From NCBI GenBank assembly GCA_024036415.1, contig JAMWET010000761.1, positions 496,001 through 560,000 on the forward strand: a stretch of 64,000 nt of DNA. The letters are read 5' to 3'. Positions 47,076 through 60,516 of the stretch are shown here, piece by piece. The position numbers were made by a program, and so were the translations under genes. The DNA comes from Prochilodus magdalenae. Lineage: Eukaryota > Chordata > Actinopteri > Characiformes > Prochilodontidae. How positions within the stretch are numbered: the first letter of the stretch is position 1; each line of letters begins with the position of its first letter. The notes under the pieces were generated by a model. The model saw only the letters and a program-made list of their open reading frames with translations, did not search any database and had not been told where the DNA came from.

Positions 47076-50000
47076 TTAGATTGGAGGGCAGCCTCTGCCT
47101 TAGCCTATGCTGCCACTCACCCGTCCACTCAGATTCACTCTGGCTGCCCATATATCACTTCAGCCCCGGGCCCAGAGAGCAAGTGTGAATATCATGTTGA
47201 AATCAGAATGGATGACTCCTGGTTTAGAGGAATACCCAAAAGGACCCGCCCAGCAGGACTGGCATTTTCAATTCCTGCAGTTAAAATGTTTGTTTTGCAT
47301 TACATGTCTTAAAGTGTTGCTTGTGCTACTTCTGTTTCTGCATAGAAAGACGCTGGGTTGCATTTGATTAACACTGATTTCATGCTGTTAAGTGCTGCTG
47401 TTCACAAATGTGATATGAAGATAGAATCTGTCAAGATCACTTGTCAAGTATAATAAGAAGCATGCACACTACTGAAATACAGATCATGTCATGGCCTGGA
47501 CACTCAATTACTGGAGAAATGAAGCTGTGTTGTGCAAAGCAACGAAGATAAAATCGCTTTATTTATGCAAGGTAAAGAACCTGATTATGCCGTAGGGCAA
47601 ATTGAATTTCACTGTGTTGATTAAATATTCATGAAACTGTGTAAATGGATTTAGATAATATGAGTTAAAGTTCCAGGAAACAAAGTATAAAATATTCAGT
47701 GTTTACATGATGCAATAAAAAAAAAAAAGAATTAAAAAAAAAAAAAAAAAAGATGATCAGATGATCAGACCTGTCTGAGAACTGCTTGGGTCTTAATATC
47801 CTAACGAGTATCTTTGAGTCCAACCTGAGCCACTTTTACATGTGGTCCTACTTTGAATATGTCCTAGGTTGTGGCCATTTGCTCTTCCTGTAATAATGAG
47901 CAGCTAAGAGCTGTCCAGAGCAACTTTGCATGGAAGGTTCGCTCTGCTGTGTGTTTGCTGTTTATAATGCATATGGTTAAATTATGTGACATCCTGTGTA
48001 CATGCAGGCCATTTCAGGATGGAGGTTTGTTCACATCAATCTCAGATTTGAATCACTAACCCTAATGAATGGGAGCCATCACGACAGTCAGAGCAGATCT
48101 GAGCAAAAAATCTGATTTGAGCAACGATGCTTGTAATGTGAATGTAGCCTGTCTTTCTTTGATTTGAACATTTCAGGACAAGGTCGACAGACTGCTTTGT
48201 TAAAATGATCAGCCTTTGGATTGGTTACGGTTATGTTTACACAAGCTTTACCTAAGATTAGGGCTTCCAGGTTTACATGGAAAGAGGAGGAAAAGAAAGA
48301 CACTGGAAAGTTATTCCGCAGACATAACTTTGTAGATGTAATCTGTGAGCCCACAGGAAAAAGATGAACCTAATTAGAAAAGAAACATGAACGCCTGGTG
48401 CATTAAGTACATTTGTGTTTTGTTTTGCCTGTATTTTGAAGGTGGAGCTCGTGCCAAATGGTGGTGGAACAGCGGTGGAATCAAGTCAGCATTGGCCATG
48501 GGTTAAAGCTTGCACCAATGCATTGTTCAGATCACTTACTAGCTGCACTTCATCACAAAACCTGGCAAGTGTGCAGATGTTCCTCCCTCAGAAATAAGTA
48601 CCCTTCATATGTGCGCGCAATCCACTTACTTTCCAAATTTTGCTGCGCGCAGTTTGACTCTATGGCGTATTGCAGCTGACACTGCAGTTATGAGCCATGT
48701 AATTATGCAAGCCACCTGCGATTATATGGCAGTACTCAGGGTGGGGTGAGTTTGGACGTTTTTCACAATGCTGTTTAATTCTAACAGGCTGATATTAGTC
48801 GTGCACTGAATATTTTGTAGCTCAAAAGGTGGTCTATATAGCAAACACTGTGAGAGGTCTGTGGACAGTGCACGCTTTTGCTGACTGTCTTATGATTGCT
48901 GAAATGCTGCTGTGCGTTTTCCTCTGGCTGCTGTGATTCCCCCTTTGTGATTTATTTGTTTTCAGTTACTTTTGTGGGCTTTCAGAGGCTTTTTTATTTC
49001 TGAGTTTGCTTATTTTTGTGCTTTGTGCTCAGAAAATAACCCTGTTATTTATTTTTGTCCAATTTGGAGTCTAGTGATTGTCTGTGACTTTTCTTTACTG
49101 CCACTGCTTCCTTACAATCATCGTTACAACAAAGCCACAAAAGGCAGCGTGTGATTGTGTAGTTTAGCTGCTATCATCAACCACAAAGAAGTATGGCGAT
49201 AACCCCAGCTTTATGGCAAGAGATGGAAAACATGGGAGACAGTATTAACAGCTCCATTCTGATTACAGGGTCTTTGCCATTCCCTGCCCTGAGACAATGT
49301 GCTTGTTATCCCAATTGGTTGATGTTAAGTGGCTAAACCACCAGCTGTGGAAATGCGTAATATCTTAAATATAGACAGATCAGAATGGCTGCATGCCCAG
49401 TGGAGGCAGCTGTCTTAGACCGTGTGCTGTGAGCCGTTGGTCTGAATGTTTCCTCAAGACTAATATACCGTCTGGCAAATCATCTTAACCACAGGCTGTG
49501 CTGAATAATTGATAATGCAGTCTCCATCACACCTTATGGATCCCCTAAGCACACTCTCAATTGTGCCTTCAGGGAACCATCAGTAGTCTGCATCTGGCAA
49601 TCTGATTATTAGTCAACATCCATTCATGATCTTTTAGCGAGGAAGCAAAATTGTAAAATGTTTTTTTTCACAGATTCTTATCTGACTTTTTGTGTGAATT
49701 GAAAACTTGATGACTTTTCCAAACTCTGCCCTCCTAAAATGTTCATATTTATTTTAATTATAATGTATTGTAATTATAAAGTACTAATAAAAGTAATTCT
49801 AATCAATACATGGAGTTAGCAGTGCACATGGAAGCTGAGCTCATTTCAAGGGAGCACCCATGTATGAAGCTTTGTTTGGATACTCAGGCAAAAGGAAGAG
49901 ACACCACTAGGCTGAGCTGGACATGGCTAGTGCTGCTTCATTGCTCAAGACTGCTGGTCATTATTACGCCTGCTAGCACTCCAATTGCTCTTGCTTTGAT

Positions 50001-50239
50001 CCTGCTTTACCATATAAGAATCTCTCCCGACATCTGTGTTCACGCGTCACTTTGTCATGCAACTCCTAGTGATGTGTCTACTCTGGTAGATGTACTGACT
50101 AGCTTGGAAAAGAAGCATAGCTTTGAATCAGTGGATACAAATGCTGCTTTTGTTTTGACCATGTTTGTCAGCAGTGTGCACATGGACAGACTGAAAATGC
50201 TAGCAAAGTGTTGCTTGTTGTTGTCAAACTAATGCTGTA
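47076..50239. other. non-coding DNA with A-rich run
   Basis: Poly-A-rich run at about 47717-47750, followed by a doubled 'gatgatcagatgatcaga'. The 140-codon plus frame at 49810-50232 starts with methionine but has no recognised domain, splice context or clear codon bias; its length is within chance expectation for the window. No gene supported. Confidence 0.4.
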
Positions 50240-51144
50240 CACCTACACATCTAGGAGCTCCGAGAATCAGGAAAACGAGCCAACACGTACACACTTTCCA
50301 ACACCTACACGCGCTCAGCTTTGGCGTTACTCTTTGTGCTGGAATCGCAGATAAGTGTGAAATTGCATCGTTACAGGCGCCAACCTGCCCCGCAGGCATG
50401 AAGAACTCTCGCTGATTCGTCCTCAGCCATGAATGGGCCTATGATACGTTATCAGATACATTCCTGGATACGCCTGGAGTCGCTGCCTATCGACCACGTC
50501 CGATAATCTTTTCTGTTTCTCTGAGGTCTTGCAGCACATTCCTAAGGACAGCCCTTTCAGAGATTTAGCGGACTCACCCATGCGTGAGACGAGCAACTCA
50601 ATACCATGATTTCCATGACCCTCCCCTCACCCCTATATCCAAAGGCTCCTTTATAGCTCTTTTCCATCCCGTTCCCAATTTGATCATTCTTCTCTGAGTG
50701 CGCAGCTCTTAGATGCACCCCCATCCCCCTGCTTTCAGGGCCCCCATTGTCCCTCCATGGCCCCTAGAAGGCCATCGTAGAGCAGGCATTAAAGAGATTT
50801 GGTGTGGCCCAGCCTTTGAGAGGAATTAGACATGCTCAGCCTAACCCTGACCGACCTGATCCCACATCAGGGGCACAGGGTGAATGGTTAAGCAGAAAAA
50901 GGCTATGGCTGATGGGAAACAGAAGCCGCTTTTTAAAAATCGGTCTGTGTGTATGTTTCGGTTTATCCGCGATCGCCTTTGGGCAAGAAGTACATTTGAG
51001 ATCAATAGGGCTTATAATACCGAGTCCTGCATTCTCAAAATAGTTCATAAAGGAGTCGTGAGAGGATTGGACAGCTCTGAGTGTAAAGATTTCAACATGG
51101 CTACCTTTTTTATGTCCTGAATGGTTCGACAAGCTTCATTCAGG
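50240..51144 (+). promoter_or_regulatory. CpG-enriched stretch ending in a splice donor; possible 5' exon
   Basis: CpG is noticeably more frequent from about 50250 to 50600 and again at 50950-51060 than in neighbouring DNA. A strong donor, CAGG|gtaagt, lies at 51145. Together these could be a promoter and a non-coding or partly coding first exon of a plus-strand transcript, perhaps spliced to the exon at 60517. No TATA box or start site can be fixed, and the 79-codon frame at 50804-51043 has no known relative. The link to the 60-kb exon is speculation from order and orientation only. Confidence 0.2.
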
Positions 51145-52450
51145 GTAAGTGCTGAGTATCGTAATTCGATATTTTTATGTGAGTAGCAAAACATGTTGTG
51201 TCTATCAATAGCTTAGTAGTTGATCTTATGTCCATCAGTAAACCAATAAGCATGCTTTTTCCATAACCTAGACTGGTGAATAATGTCTATGGTTCGTGCC
51301 ATAAGCTTGTTATTGACCTCAGCAATTGGTATAAAGCAAACAGCAGCATCTGTTGGGTATATATAAAATATTTAAGTAACAAAAAGCTCTAAAGCTCCTT
51401 AAAAAGAACTAATCTATAAATAATATTTGCAAAAAGCTTCGTTTAGAAGATAGATACTGCGCCTGCATAAGGAAAAGGAAAAGTCAAAGGACAATAAGCA
51501 AATAGGCTGTTTTAGTTCTGAATAATAATTATTCTGAATAATATTAACAGCTCTGAAAGGACCTGGCTGAAAGTGTCACCTTTACCTGAAAATACTTAAA
51601 GTTTTCATCTTTGAGAGACAGAACATCAAGCTTCACTCACGCTTAAGATCTGAAAACATCCACACGTGTTTCTGTTAGTCCTTTCACTGTGATAAGACAA
51701 ATCTGATACTCAGTTCCTGCACTATTTACCAGAGCTGTCAGTTTTGTCACCTCATTGTTTCCTCACTAAACAAGTAAATCTGTCACATGCTTTCAAAAAG
51801 CGTGCAGCTTTTATGCTGCATGTCAGGAAGCAGAAGTCTGAGCCCGATGTCTAAGCTAAGCCGGTCGCCAGTTTTGCCGGTCCTGTTCTGACCTGCATGT
51901 CCGTGTGAACACTTCCGTATCTTTTGCTAGCAGTTGCTACTCTGTGTTCTGTGACTGATCTTTTCATAGTAATATAGATGCTGGAGGTTTTTGCACTGTA
52001 TTGACTGATGTAAAGCACATTAGGTGTCTGGGTTTATATTTGCTCCGAGTTTATTTAGACAACATTTTCAGGTGGCAGAGTGTAAATGTGGATGATCCAT
52101 CAGATAATTTGTTGTTGTAGTCAATTTTCATTACAGCAGTTTAAATAAAAAATGCTTTTTAAAATGCTGTTTTAAGGCTAGATTTAAAATAAGTTGAATA
52201 AATGTCAATATCCTTAAATAAGTGAAATACATGTCAGGCTTAATATCCCCACCTTACAACAACCTCACCCACAAAAAAAACTTAAAAATATTAAAATATT
52301 AAAAATAGTGCTGCAGATTTTGAGAAATGCCACTGAAGAAAAACAAGCACCTTTAAAAATGGCTGCGAAATCTGACTGTACATTTTACTGGGGAGAATGT
52401 GTAGTTGTTGAACTGCACTAAAACACTGAAACTGACATCTGAGATGTAAT
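51145..52450. other. non-coding DNA, AT-rich
   Basis: AT-rich sequence with A/T low-complexity at about 52270-52310. No feature recognised. Confidence 0.5.
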
Positions 52451-52895
52451 TTACATTTACATTTACGGCATTTAGCAGACGATCTTATCCAGAGCGACTT
52501 ACAACCATGGTTAGTGTTCCATTGGATAATATTCCAGCTAGTATAGGAAGGTTAGAGCCTAAAACTCACCACGAGCTCAGACACTGCCCGAACAGGGGGC
52601 CAGTGCTGGTACCTAGAGATTAATACACAGACATATACAGCAAAAAGAGCACTACCTGGCAACCCCAGCCCAGCGCTCATACCTATAGAGGAGAAAAGGT
52701 CATTATAAGTGCAACACAATACACACAACTTACACATCTACTAGTGCTTACTCACTTAAGTGCATTACGAAGAGATGGGTCTTCAGTCTGCGTTTAAAGA
52801 CCGCGAGAGACTCCGCTGTTCTGACGCCCAGTGGGAGTTCATTCCACCATCTGGGAGCCAGGACAGAGAAGAGTCTGGACGCTTGTTTGCAAAAT
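52451..52895 (-). mobile_element. L2-like LINE 3' end with reverse transcriptase C-terminus
   Basis: The minus strand encodes SRLFSVLAPRWWNELPLG followed by VRTAESLAVFKRRLKTHLF, then a stop at 52748. This is the well-known C-terminal end of L2/CR1-group reverse transcriptase proteins. About 300 bases of 3' untranslated sequence follow, ending in 'gtctgctaaatgcc' and a hexamer tail of (GTAAAT) type at 52451-52465. The 5' part of the element is missing beyond about 52895, the usual LINE truncation. The frame is open only over this short end. Confidence 0.88.
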
Positions 52896-55400
52896 GCAAC
52901 AATCCTCAAAAAACCCCCCAAAAAAACTTTGGAGGTGTTTACAAAAAGCACAGACACGCAGATATCCCTGTAGATGGGGTATATAGACATGGAGGCAGGC
53001 TACGTCTTGGCTGCTGCTAGAGCCCCAGGTTGTGTGTGAGGCTCCACTCCTGATTGCAAACAACTTGCCCTGATTTGGGGACGGGCCAGGACACTAAACA
53101 CTGAGACTTTCCAAGCCAATTAGAGAGCAGCAAGGAGAGAGATAGCTGACTGGATGGCTCTATAATTGTTGAACTGTAACTGTAATTAGCTTTAGCAGGC
53201 CATTTTCACTTTAGGTTTGTTGTTTCTTTTTTTCCCACATGTTTAAATTTAAGCTCTGCTTGGCACATGCATTTGGTCCTTGTGTCTGTCCCTTGGGTAT
53301 CTCCTTAGCTTCACAGCCATTGTGGCTCAGCCTATCTTCAGGCAGATGGCATAGTATACATAAGAATAATGCAGTGGTTAGGTTTATTTCACATGCTTGG
53401 ACTACAGGCTGAAAGTACATATCTCTGAATGCTTCAGATAAAGTAATAGATTTGATGTCATTTAGACGCCCTTATGCTTCATCTGTACTTCATCATTGTG
53501 CTTGAATATGGTTTTAATATCACAGTAAATTGTACTAGCAATGCAGTGATGATAGAGCCTGAATGGACTCTGGTTTGGTTTAGAAGACCAGGAGTCAAAA
53601 TATTTCAAATCTTTTCTTGGTGGTTCTTCACTGAGGCTAAGTGATTTAGCGAGTTCTATTTGTATGTAACAGAGTGGCCCAGTTATCAACCCAAAAAAAC
53701 CCAACCTGCTTTTAACAAGATCTGTTTTTTAGACATGCAGAGGACTGAGCTCCTGAGAACTTCCAGGGAATTATTTGCAAAACAGTTTCCACAAACCTAT
53801 GAAATATTCAGGTCATGGTTTATGTACCTTCAGTTAAGCCTTTAATTTCCCACCAGGTAGCTCGTCTCCGAAGATGAGGTGAAGTGAAAATGACAAGAAT
53901 TAAATGGTCAAAGTATAATTTGAGTTTAGAAACATTTAATTTAGAGATAACTGATCACTTGCGTGGAGTTTACTTTGAATGTCTTCTTTTGTATGTTTAG
54001 TTTAATTGAGAAACAGGTGTTGCTTTCTTTCCCCGCAAATGAGACCTGGCAAAGTGAGAGCTGGCGAGCGTCTAGAGGAAGCAGCTCCGTGATGATGTGC
54101 ATTAGTATTCCCGCTGCGATGGAGTTAAAGACAAGGTTACCTCAGCAGAAGGCTCTGCTTAAATAACTTTATATCTCATATAGTTACTGATTATGAAGGC
54201 GTAATTATGAGCCCACATAAAATGTTAAACCTTGAAGAAAATCTTCAGAAGTAATCAGCTTTGCTTATAGTTCCAGAAATCACCGGAGAGAATGTTTCCT
54301 CAGACAGGATTTTACAATTAACAGTTGCATGTTGATTTTTCTTAATATCTTGAGCACAAGCATCAATAGGGCACAATATATCCGCTTGCTTGCCTCTCTC
54401 ATATGAAAGAGCCTGCGTTCTGTGGGCAGCTATTTCCCCTATTGGAAGCAGAAGAAGTGTAATCAGTATTTTAATTGATTCAGATGAGATTCGGCTGAGG
54501 AAGTTTGCTTTGAGTAGTAATTAAGTCTCGTCCCTTGGGTTGAGTATAGAAGTGGCCTGTCAGCTTGGATGAGGATTCTCTCTAGCCAGGGCTGCGGGAG
54601 GAGAGGTCTGAAAGTAGAACAGGGTGACACACTCTAAAGCTTTATGGTTCGCGTCAGAAGAACGCACCTGGCAACCCAACGGCCCATGGAATGTGATGGA
54701 CTCCCCCCCTGTATGGGGGTTCTGGAGGAGAGTTTATGACCCACTGAAGATTTCCTCAGTCTTTCACTCAGCCAGCCACCCAACGACAGACCAGAAGTGC
54801 TGAGCTCTGATTTATCCCGGGACTTCAGGATTTAATCTAAAAGCCCTTAACCTTTTGTGCACAGAGAACTTATCTTCTCTGTAACAACTGTGTAGGGACT
54901 CTGTTGCATTTTAGCTTGATTTCATTTCCTTTATAAGGTCCTCAAACTGTTAAACCGTCATTGCACATTCAAGGAATAACATGGCAGTACTTTGAGGACC
55001 CACACTGTAGTGTTTTCCATGTGTTGTGTAATATTTTGTGTGCGTTTATGGACCAAAACCATTTTACGGTTCATTATTACATGATCATTTTTCTGACCTT
55101 TCTTTATCCCTGTGAATTAAACTGGCTTTTTTATTGTGACTGCTTGATTAAGAAATCAGGCTGAGCTGAACCACTTTTACTTTAGCATTGATGCTGTAAG
55201 CTGATGTGAGATTTTTTTATTTTTTATCTCTAAATCAAATTACGTAATGTCTGTGTGCAACTTATGGAGTGGGAGATTCATGCTTTAATGCTTTCAATGC
55301 TTTGAAACTTTAACAGTGTTTACATTCCCCATTAAACTACACTCATCATGAAATAGCTGCACAAATAATGGCACCCAGAACAAATCAAACACGAATGAAC
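52896..55400. other. non-coding DNA, nothing recognised
   Basis: Just beyond the LINE, 52910-53060 has C- and A-runs and short frames. No gene or repeat assigned in the remainder. 54540-54830 is moderately GC-rich without coding signal. Confidence 0.42.
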
Positions 55401-55905
55401 TTGGTGGGTAGGTTTGACATTGTGGGACATGCAAATGATTCAAGTTTTACACTAGGCCACACATGTGATGGACGGGCCTTATAGCTGACCCAAAAACCAT
55501 GATTGCAGACATTTAGCAAGCGGTGATGCCCTTCATGAGTCATCCTGTCGTCAGCTGCACAAACTGTAACTACCACCATGGTAACGTCCATTGAGTCACT
55601 GTCATGGGGTGACTCAAAATGGCAGCAGGTCATCTTTAGTGACTCGTCCCACTTTTGTCATGGTTGAGATGACCAAGGAATGTACGTCAGGGCACCGTGC
55701 TCAGCGCCAAGATGAACTGCTTGTTGTCACATCACACATCCAGAAGGCCTGGCACCTTCACCCCTCCACATAATCTGCAGGAACTGTGTTTGAATATTCA
55801 AGCTCCATGGGATGGATTATCGCCAGACACTCTTAGGAACCTCTACAAGTCCATGTCGAGATGTCTGGCATTTTGCATTGATGATATGAGCCCTTTAACG
55901 TGGTT
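55401..55905 (+). mobile_element. transposase-derived repeat (family Z), copy 2
   Basis: Counterpart of 39856-40296, longer in the middle. It encodes QELCLNIQAPWDGLSPDTLR followed directly by NLYKSMSRCLA, which resembles the C-terminal helix region of Tc1/mariner-type transposases (pattern W-x-x-[IL]-x-x-D-x-[IL]-x-x-L-x-x-SM-x-R). No catalytic region or terminal repeat is visible, so class is inferred. Orientation is the same as copy 1. Confidence 0.55.
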
Positions 55906-58900
55906 ACATTCTCCAATAAGCCGTTGCACAGAAACTTTTGACTTCAATGGGACACTTTTTAACTTTCGCTGCCTGGTTTAATTGTACATTGCTTCAGTTC
56001 CTTCATTATGAACTTGAAATGCCATCTGTTAAAGAGATCTATACAGTTTCACTCTGACAGCTCACTGGTAGCTAATCTTTCCCCTTGTTAGTGTCACATG
56101 GGTGTTTTGTGTTCCCTAGTGTCTGTCTCCCTGTCAGAAAGCCAGTCCAGGAGCTACTCGAGAAGCTGCCACAATTGTAATCTGAACGTGTCCAGCCAGG
56201 CTCCAGAAATGATCCCCTCTGCAGATGCCCCTGTCTGACACTACTGTCCATCGGCACGTCATTAAATGAAGACGCTGAGCTCGTTAAGTGAACTGCCGGC
56301 CGCTCCATTGTCCCTTGGAGGCTGGGCTCTGTTTGAGCTAGGTGCTTCTGTGTCAACACACAGACAGACCATCGCTCTCACATGCGTACGGTCACGTTAA
56401 CATCATTAACGTGTTGCCATGACAACACATGTGGGGCTTTGGAGCAGGGGAGCCGGACACACTTGCCCAGCGGCCACATGATTTCTAGTTTGATCCTGGA
56501 GCTGTTGCCAGAGACTCTGTCAGCACGTTCATTAGTGTAATCCGGGAGCATCCCCTAAAGCCAAGTGCACACTGGCCATGGATAATTGACTGTCCACTCT
56601 GGCTGACCACAGCCCCCAGGGGATCTCACAAAGTGGTCCAGGTGGCTCCTTTATTTCCCACGCTCCACATTAGCCTGATTTCAGGAGAGCCTGGCTAAGC
56701 GCTAGTTTACCTAGCCAGCATCTGAAAAAGAGTGCATTTCTAGGCAAGTAGCTTGGCTTGCTCTCACTGGTGGCACTTTTGTGGGCACACAGCAGTTGGC
56801 ATTATGAATTGGAGACAGCTATGGCCATCCTCCAGGGCATAGTAAGGAGTGTTACCAGCTGTTCAGGACCTTAATTTGCCAGTTTGGGTGTTGCTTGTGT
56901 GTATGCGCACATCTGTGTTTAGGCTTTAGACCCCTCCTTTCTGGAATTGGGACTAATGAATCCACAGCTGGAGGCCTACTGTTGTGGAGAAACTTGTTAA
57001 CAGTTCCTGCACTGGGTTGTGTTTGTTTGTATGTTTGTTTGTGTTTGTTATTGTGTTTATCTGGGTCAGTCCTTTTCTCCTTTAGCGGCTGGCCTACATT
57101 GGCTTGGGTATCTAGCACTAGCTTTGAACGCAGAGGAAGCAGCAGAGCCCCCATATCCTCCTCATTGAATATCATTACTGGTGATCTACCATGTCTTCCT
57201 ATTCCTTGGAACGAAGCTGCAGAATATATTTTTCAGATGATTACAGCAGTAGTAGTGTAGAAGGCCTAATGTTGTCCTAATGAGGCATACCGCTATGGTT
57301 GTGTGGGGTAAAGCTACATTACTGTGCAAAGGTGAAAGACCACCATTAGAAGCCAAAACAGCCAAGTTCTTCATTTCATAGTGTCAGAAGGAAACTTATT
57401 TAAAAGAAAATTACTAGAAGCCTTCAACATCATAAGTGTTTAGTTAGTCCCTGGTTTTCTTTTGTTCCCCCTGCTTATACTGCCAATTTAGCTTTTCCGT
57501 CCTTGCACACCAAAAGCCAACAAGTTACAGCTGTGTCCTCCCATCAGAAGCTGCTCTCAAAGGTCACTGTGCAACTACCAAAACAAACTTTAACTGCCTT
57601 GCAAGCGTCTTTCACATGCGCATTTAAGATGGAAATTTTTCAGAGGATTAGATATCAGATAATATACTTTGCATGAGGAAGAGGATTTAGCCATTGAACA
57701 GAAGTTTATTAAATGGATTACATAGTTAAGAGATACAGAAAAATAATTGGACTCCTAACAACTGTTTAAGCCCTGGGAGACTGTCGCTATCAGGTAATCA
57801 GTTATGCCGGTTTTGAGATGGAGAAAATCAAGCTCTCTGAAAATCAAGCTGTCCATCCTTTCGGTGCAAGAAGACAATGCAATGCTATGTGTCTGAGAGG
57901 AGGTGTAGTTGTCAGGTAGCCCTTACTGAGAAAAAGAAATAGACAAAACAGAAGAATATCTGCACTAGAACACCAAAGCTGGACACGTGACATGTGTTCG
58001 AAGGTTTGTGTTTGAGTTTGTGGCATATATTACACAAGATGCAAAATACAGAACTTGTTAATACTCATTAATGCCTTAAACCCCCGCAATGACTCAAAAC
58101 CAAAGTCCTGAAGAAATTCATTGTGTTGCTGCTTCACCCACAATCTGAGAGCTTCTCTCTTTGTTATTCTTGACTAACTAGAAATGCAGCACTAGGCAGT
58201 CTCAAACTGCAGAATAAGCTGCTGTGTGTTTATACATCTGAGAACATTTACAAGAGACGAAAGAAGAACTGAAGACAAAAGAGGAGTTGAGTAAAATATC
58301 TTAGTCTGTGTGGAACAGTGTAATTGTAATTGCATTCCCAAAATAACTGTTAAACATTGTGCCATTGAAGCTAGCATCACTACTAGATAATGCTGGAGTA
58401 GCTAGCCAACGTGGGACCCTCGAATTCTACTGATAATACTAGATTCCTGAGAAGTAGGAAACACAACCAACTTCTAAAATGTTGGAAGTATTAACAAAGA
58501 ATATGCCTGCATATAGACATAAATGGATCTGCATATATATATAGGGATCAAAGTAGTTTTCTGTTAAATCGATAATCAATTTTTTTCTCGAATGAATAAC
58601 TTGCACTTAATAGCCAACTATTTTGACTGGAAATGAAATTAACGAAAGGCTGGTACATTTCTGGGTGCATTTTGCCAACACAACTCGTGTCTGGGAAAAT
58701 GTACACAGTTCATTTTGTAGAATGTCAGGTTCTGTACAACTCTTTCGTTAGGCTTGTTTTCCTGGTGATCTTAATTACACTGACATATTGCAAAAATCAA
58801 TCAGTCTGTTCTGGGGAAACAAGGCTGTCTCAAATATCCTTAGAAGGTGACCTTGATGAGGTGGCATTTACTCAAGTGTTTACTCAGGCCTTCCTTTTGT

Positions 58901-60136
58901 GCAAAGTTCCTCCAGCCATATGAAGATTCATCCGTAAATGTTTAAAAACAGATGCACTCAGTGTTATTCTGCAGTCTGTTCTGACCTGAAGGTTCCAAGT
59001 TAATTCTTTAAAATGTCCATGGTCATAAAGTCTGTTGACTGTATTCCACCAACCTCATCTACACCTTCATTTGCCTAATTAGTTACCAGCTGTAGTGTAA
59101 GGTGTAATTGATTGTGTGCATCATGGTTGATTTGCAACTTAACCATGCTAATAATTTGGTATTGATTGCCCCATTAAATAAAAAAAAAAACAGACTGCTG
59201 AGAGTTGCCACTGCTTACTGGGCCTGCATTCTCTCCCTTGCTTTTTAAGGCCATTTAAATCTATTAGATATCACAGAATTACTGCAGAAGAGCTATGTAA
59301 TGATGGACTATGCGCTTCACTTGTACTCTAAATATCATACATCATGCTTCTGGTGTAATGACATTAACATAAAAGATGCAGTGTTGGAGCATGAATCAGA
59401 GCAGGATCTGCCTTCCAAACCCCCTCTTAGTATCCTGAGACCAAATCTGAAAATGTGAACTTGAGTGAGGATCTGGATGAAAGGGAGACATTAGAAAATG
59501 AGGGGAACTTTAAAGTGTCCTCAAAGCTCTTGTAATAGCCCATGTACAGATATTAGATTTCTTCTGAGTTCAAGGAAACCTAAGAGTTCATTTTGGGTTC
59601 CGTCTCTCCGGCTTGCAGTTTTGTTCAGGCATGATTATCAGCCCCCATTAAGGCCTATCTGCTGTGACATACGGAGAGCAGAGCACTTAGCACCTGGCAC
59701 TTCCTCTCTTTCTGTGAGAAGATTGACAGGCAGCTTCCTTCAGAATGAGCAGTGATTGAGCTAACTGCCGGGTGTCGTAATATGGGTGCAGTGGGACTGC
59801 GGGAGTGCTGAGTAAAGATGGAGATGTCATGCCTCCCCTCACCTCTAATAAGATCAGCCTGGATATTAAAACTCCTCCGCATCAGAGTGCATCTCGCAGA
59901 GGTGGAAGTGGCCTGTACTTAAGGAGTTTTAAGCAACATAGGCTGTAGGCCATCAGATTCTGTCAGGAACTTTTTAACAGCATGCCCCTACCCTGTTGTC
60001 TACTCCCCCACTGAAGGCTAGGGCTATTTTATCTGTAGAGAAAATGGGCTATTTTCATTTTCTGAAGAGGTGTGAATAAAGCCAGATATGCTTTTACCCT
60101 CTGTGTTTAGCCATGTGTACAATGCTGCTACAGAGA
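55906..60136. other. non-coding DNA upstream of the coding exon
   Basis: Over 4 kb without a supported gene. 56380-56700 is moderately GC-rich and low in repeats and could be regulatory. An impure GTTT-rich patch lies at about 57018-57060. 57315-57425 contains 'ctgtgcaaaggtgaaagac', reminiscent of a teleost repeat end, not assigned. 59750-59900 has a few CpGs. Confidence 0.4.
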
Positions 60137-60151
60137 CTATATATATATATA

Positions 60152-60205
<54 letters not shown>

Positions 60206-60246
60206 ATTAATTAATTAATTTATTTATTTATTTATTTATTTATTTC
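60137..60246. repeat. compound microsatellite (AT)n(TG)n(ATTA)n(TTTA)n
   Basis: (AT) 60138-60152, (TG) about 60152-60202 with one C, then ATTA units to about 60216 and TTTA units to about 60245. It ends 270 bases before the acceptor of the coding exon. Alternating TG and AT runs can adopt non-B DNA forms. Confidence 0.96.
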
Positions 60247-60516
60247 TCTGTGAAAAGAGACCCTCTGAATATATATGGCTGCTAGCGCTTTTAATTCATC
60301 AAGCTTTTTTAAGGGCACTTTGCTGCATGGGCTGTCAGGGAACCTGCACTGGCTTGAATCCAGTTTCTCCTCCATGCATTTCCCGATTACCCGATATTTA
60401 TTGGGCGTTAAATTAAGTTTTTCTACTCTTTCGCATATGGTTCATTATCGAAAGGTCAGAGACTGGTAATATTTTGGGGAATTATTCATGTCCAACTCTT
60501 TCGTCCTTTTCCACAG
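60247..60516 (+). other. upstream flank with splice acceptor
   Basis: Sequence leading to the acceptor 'cgtccttttccacag' at 60502-60516. Pyrimidine-rich with a proper AG; A-containing candidate branch sites lie 20-50 bases upstream. If the acceptor is used, this is the end of a large 5' intron. Confidence 0.5.

Noticed and set aside
49810..50232. 140-codon plus-strand ORF with hydrophobic middle
   Set aside because: Looks slightly protein-like, but no family, promoter or poly-A signal is recognised and similar lengths occur several times by chance.
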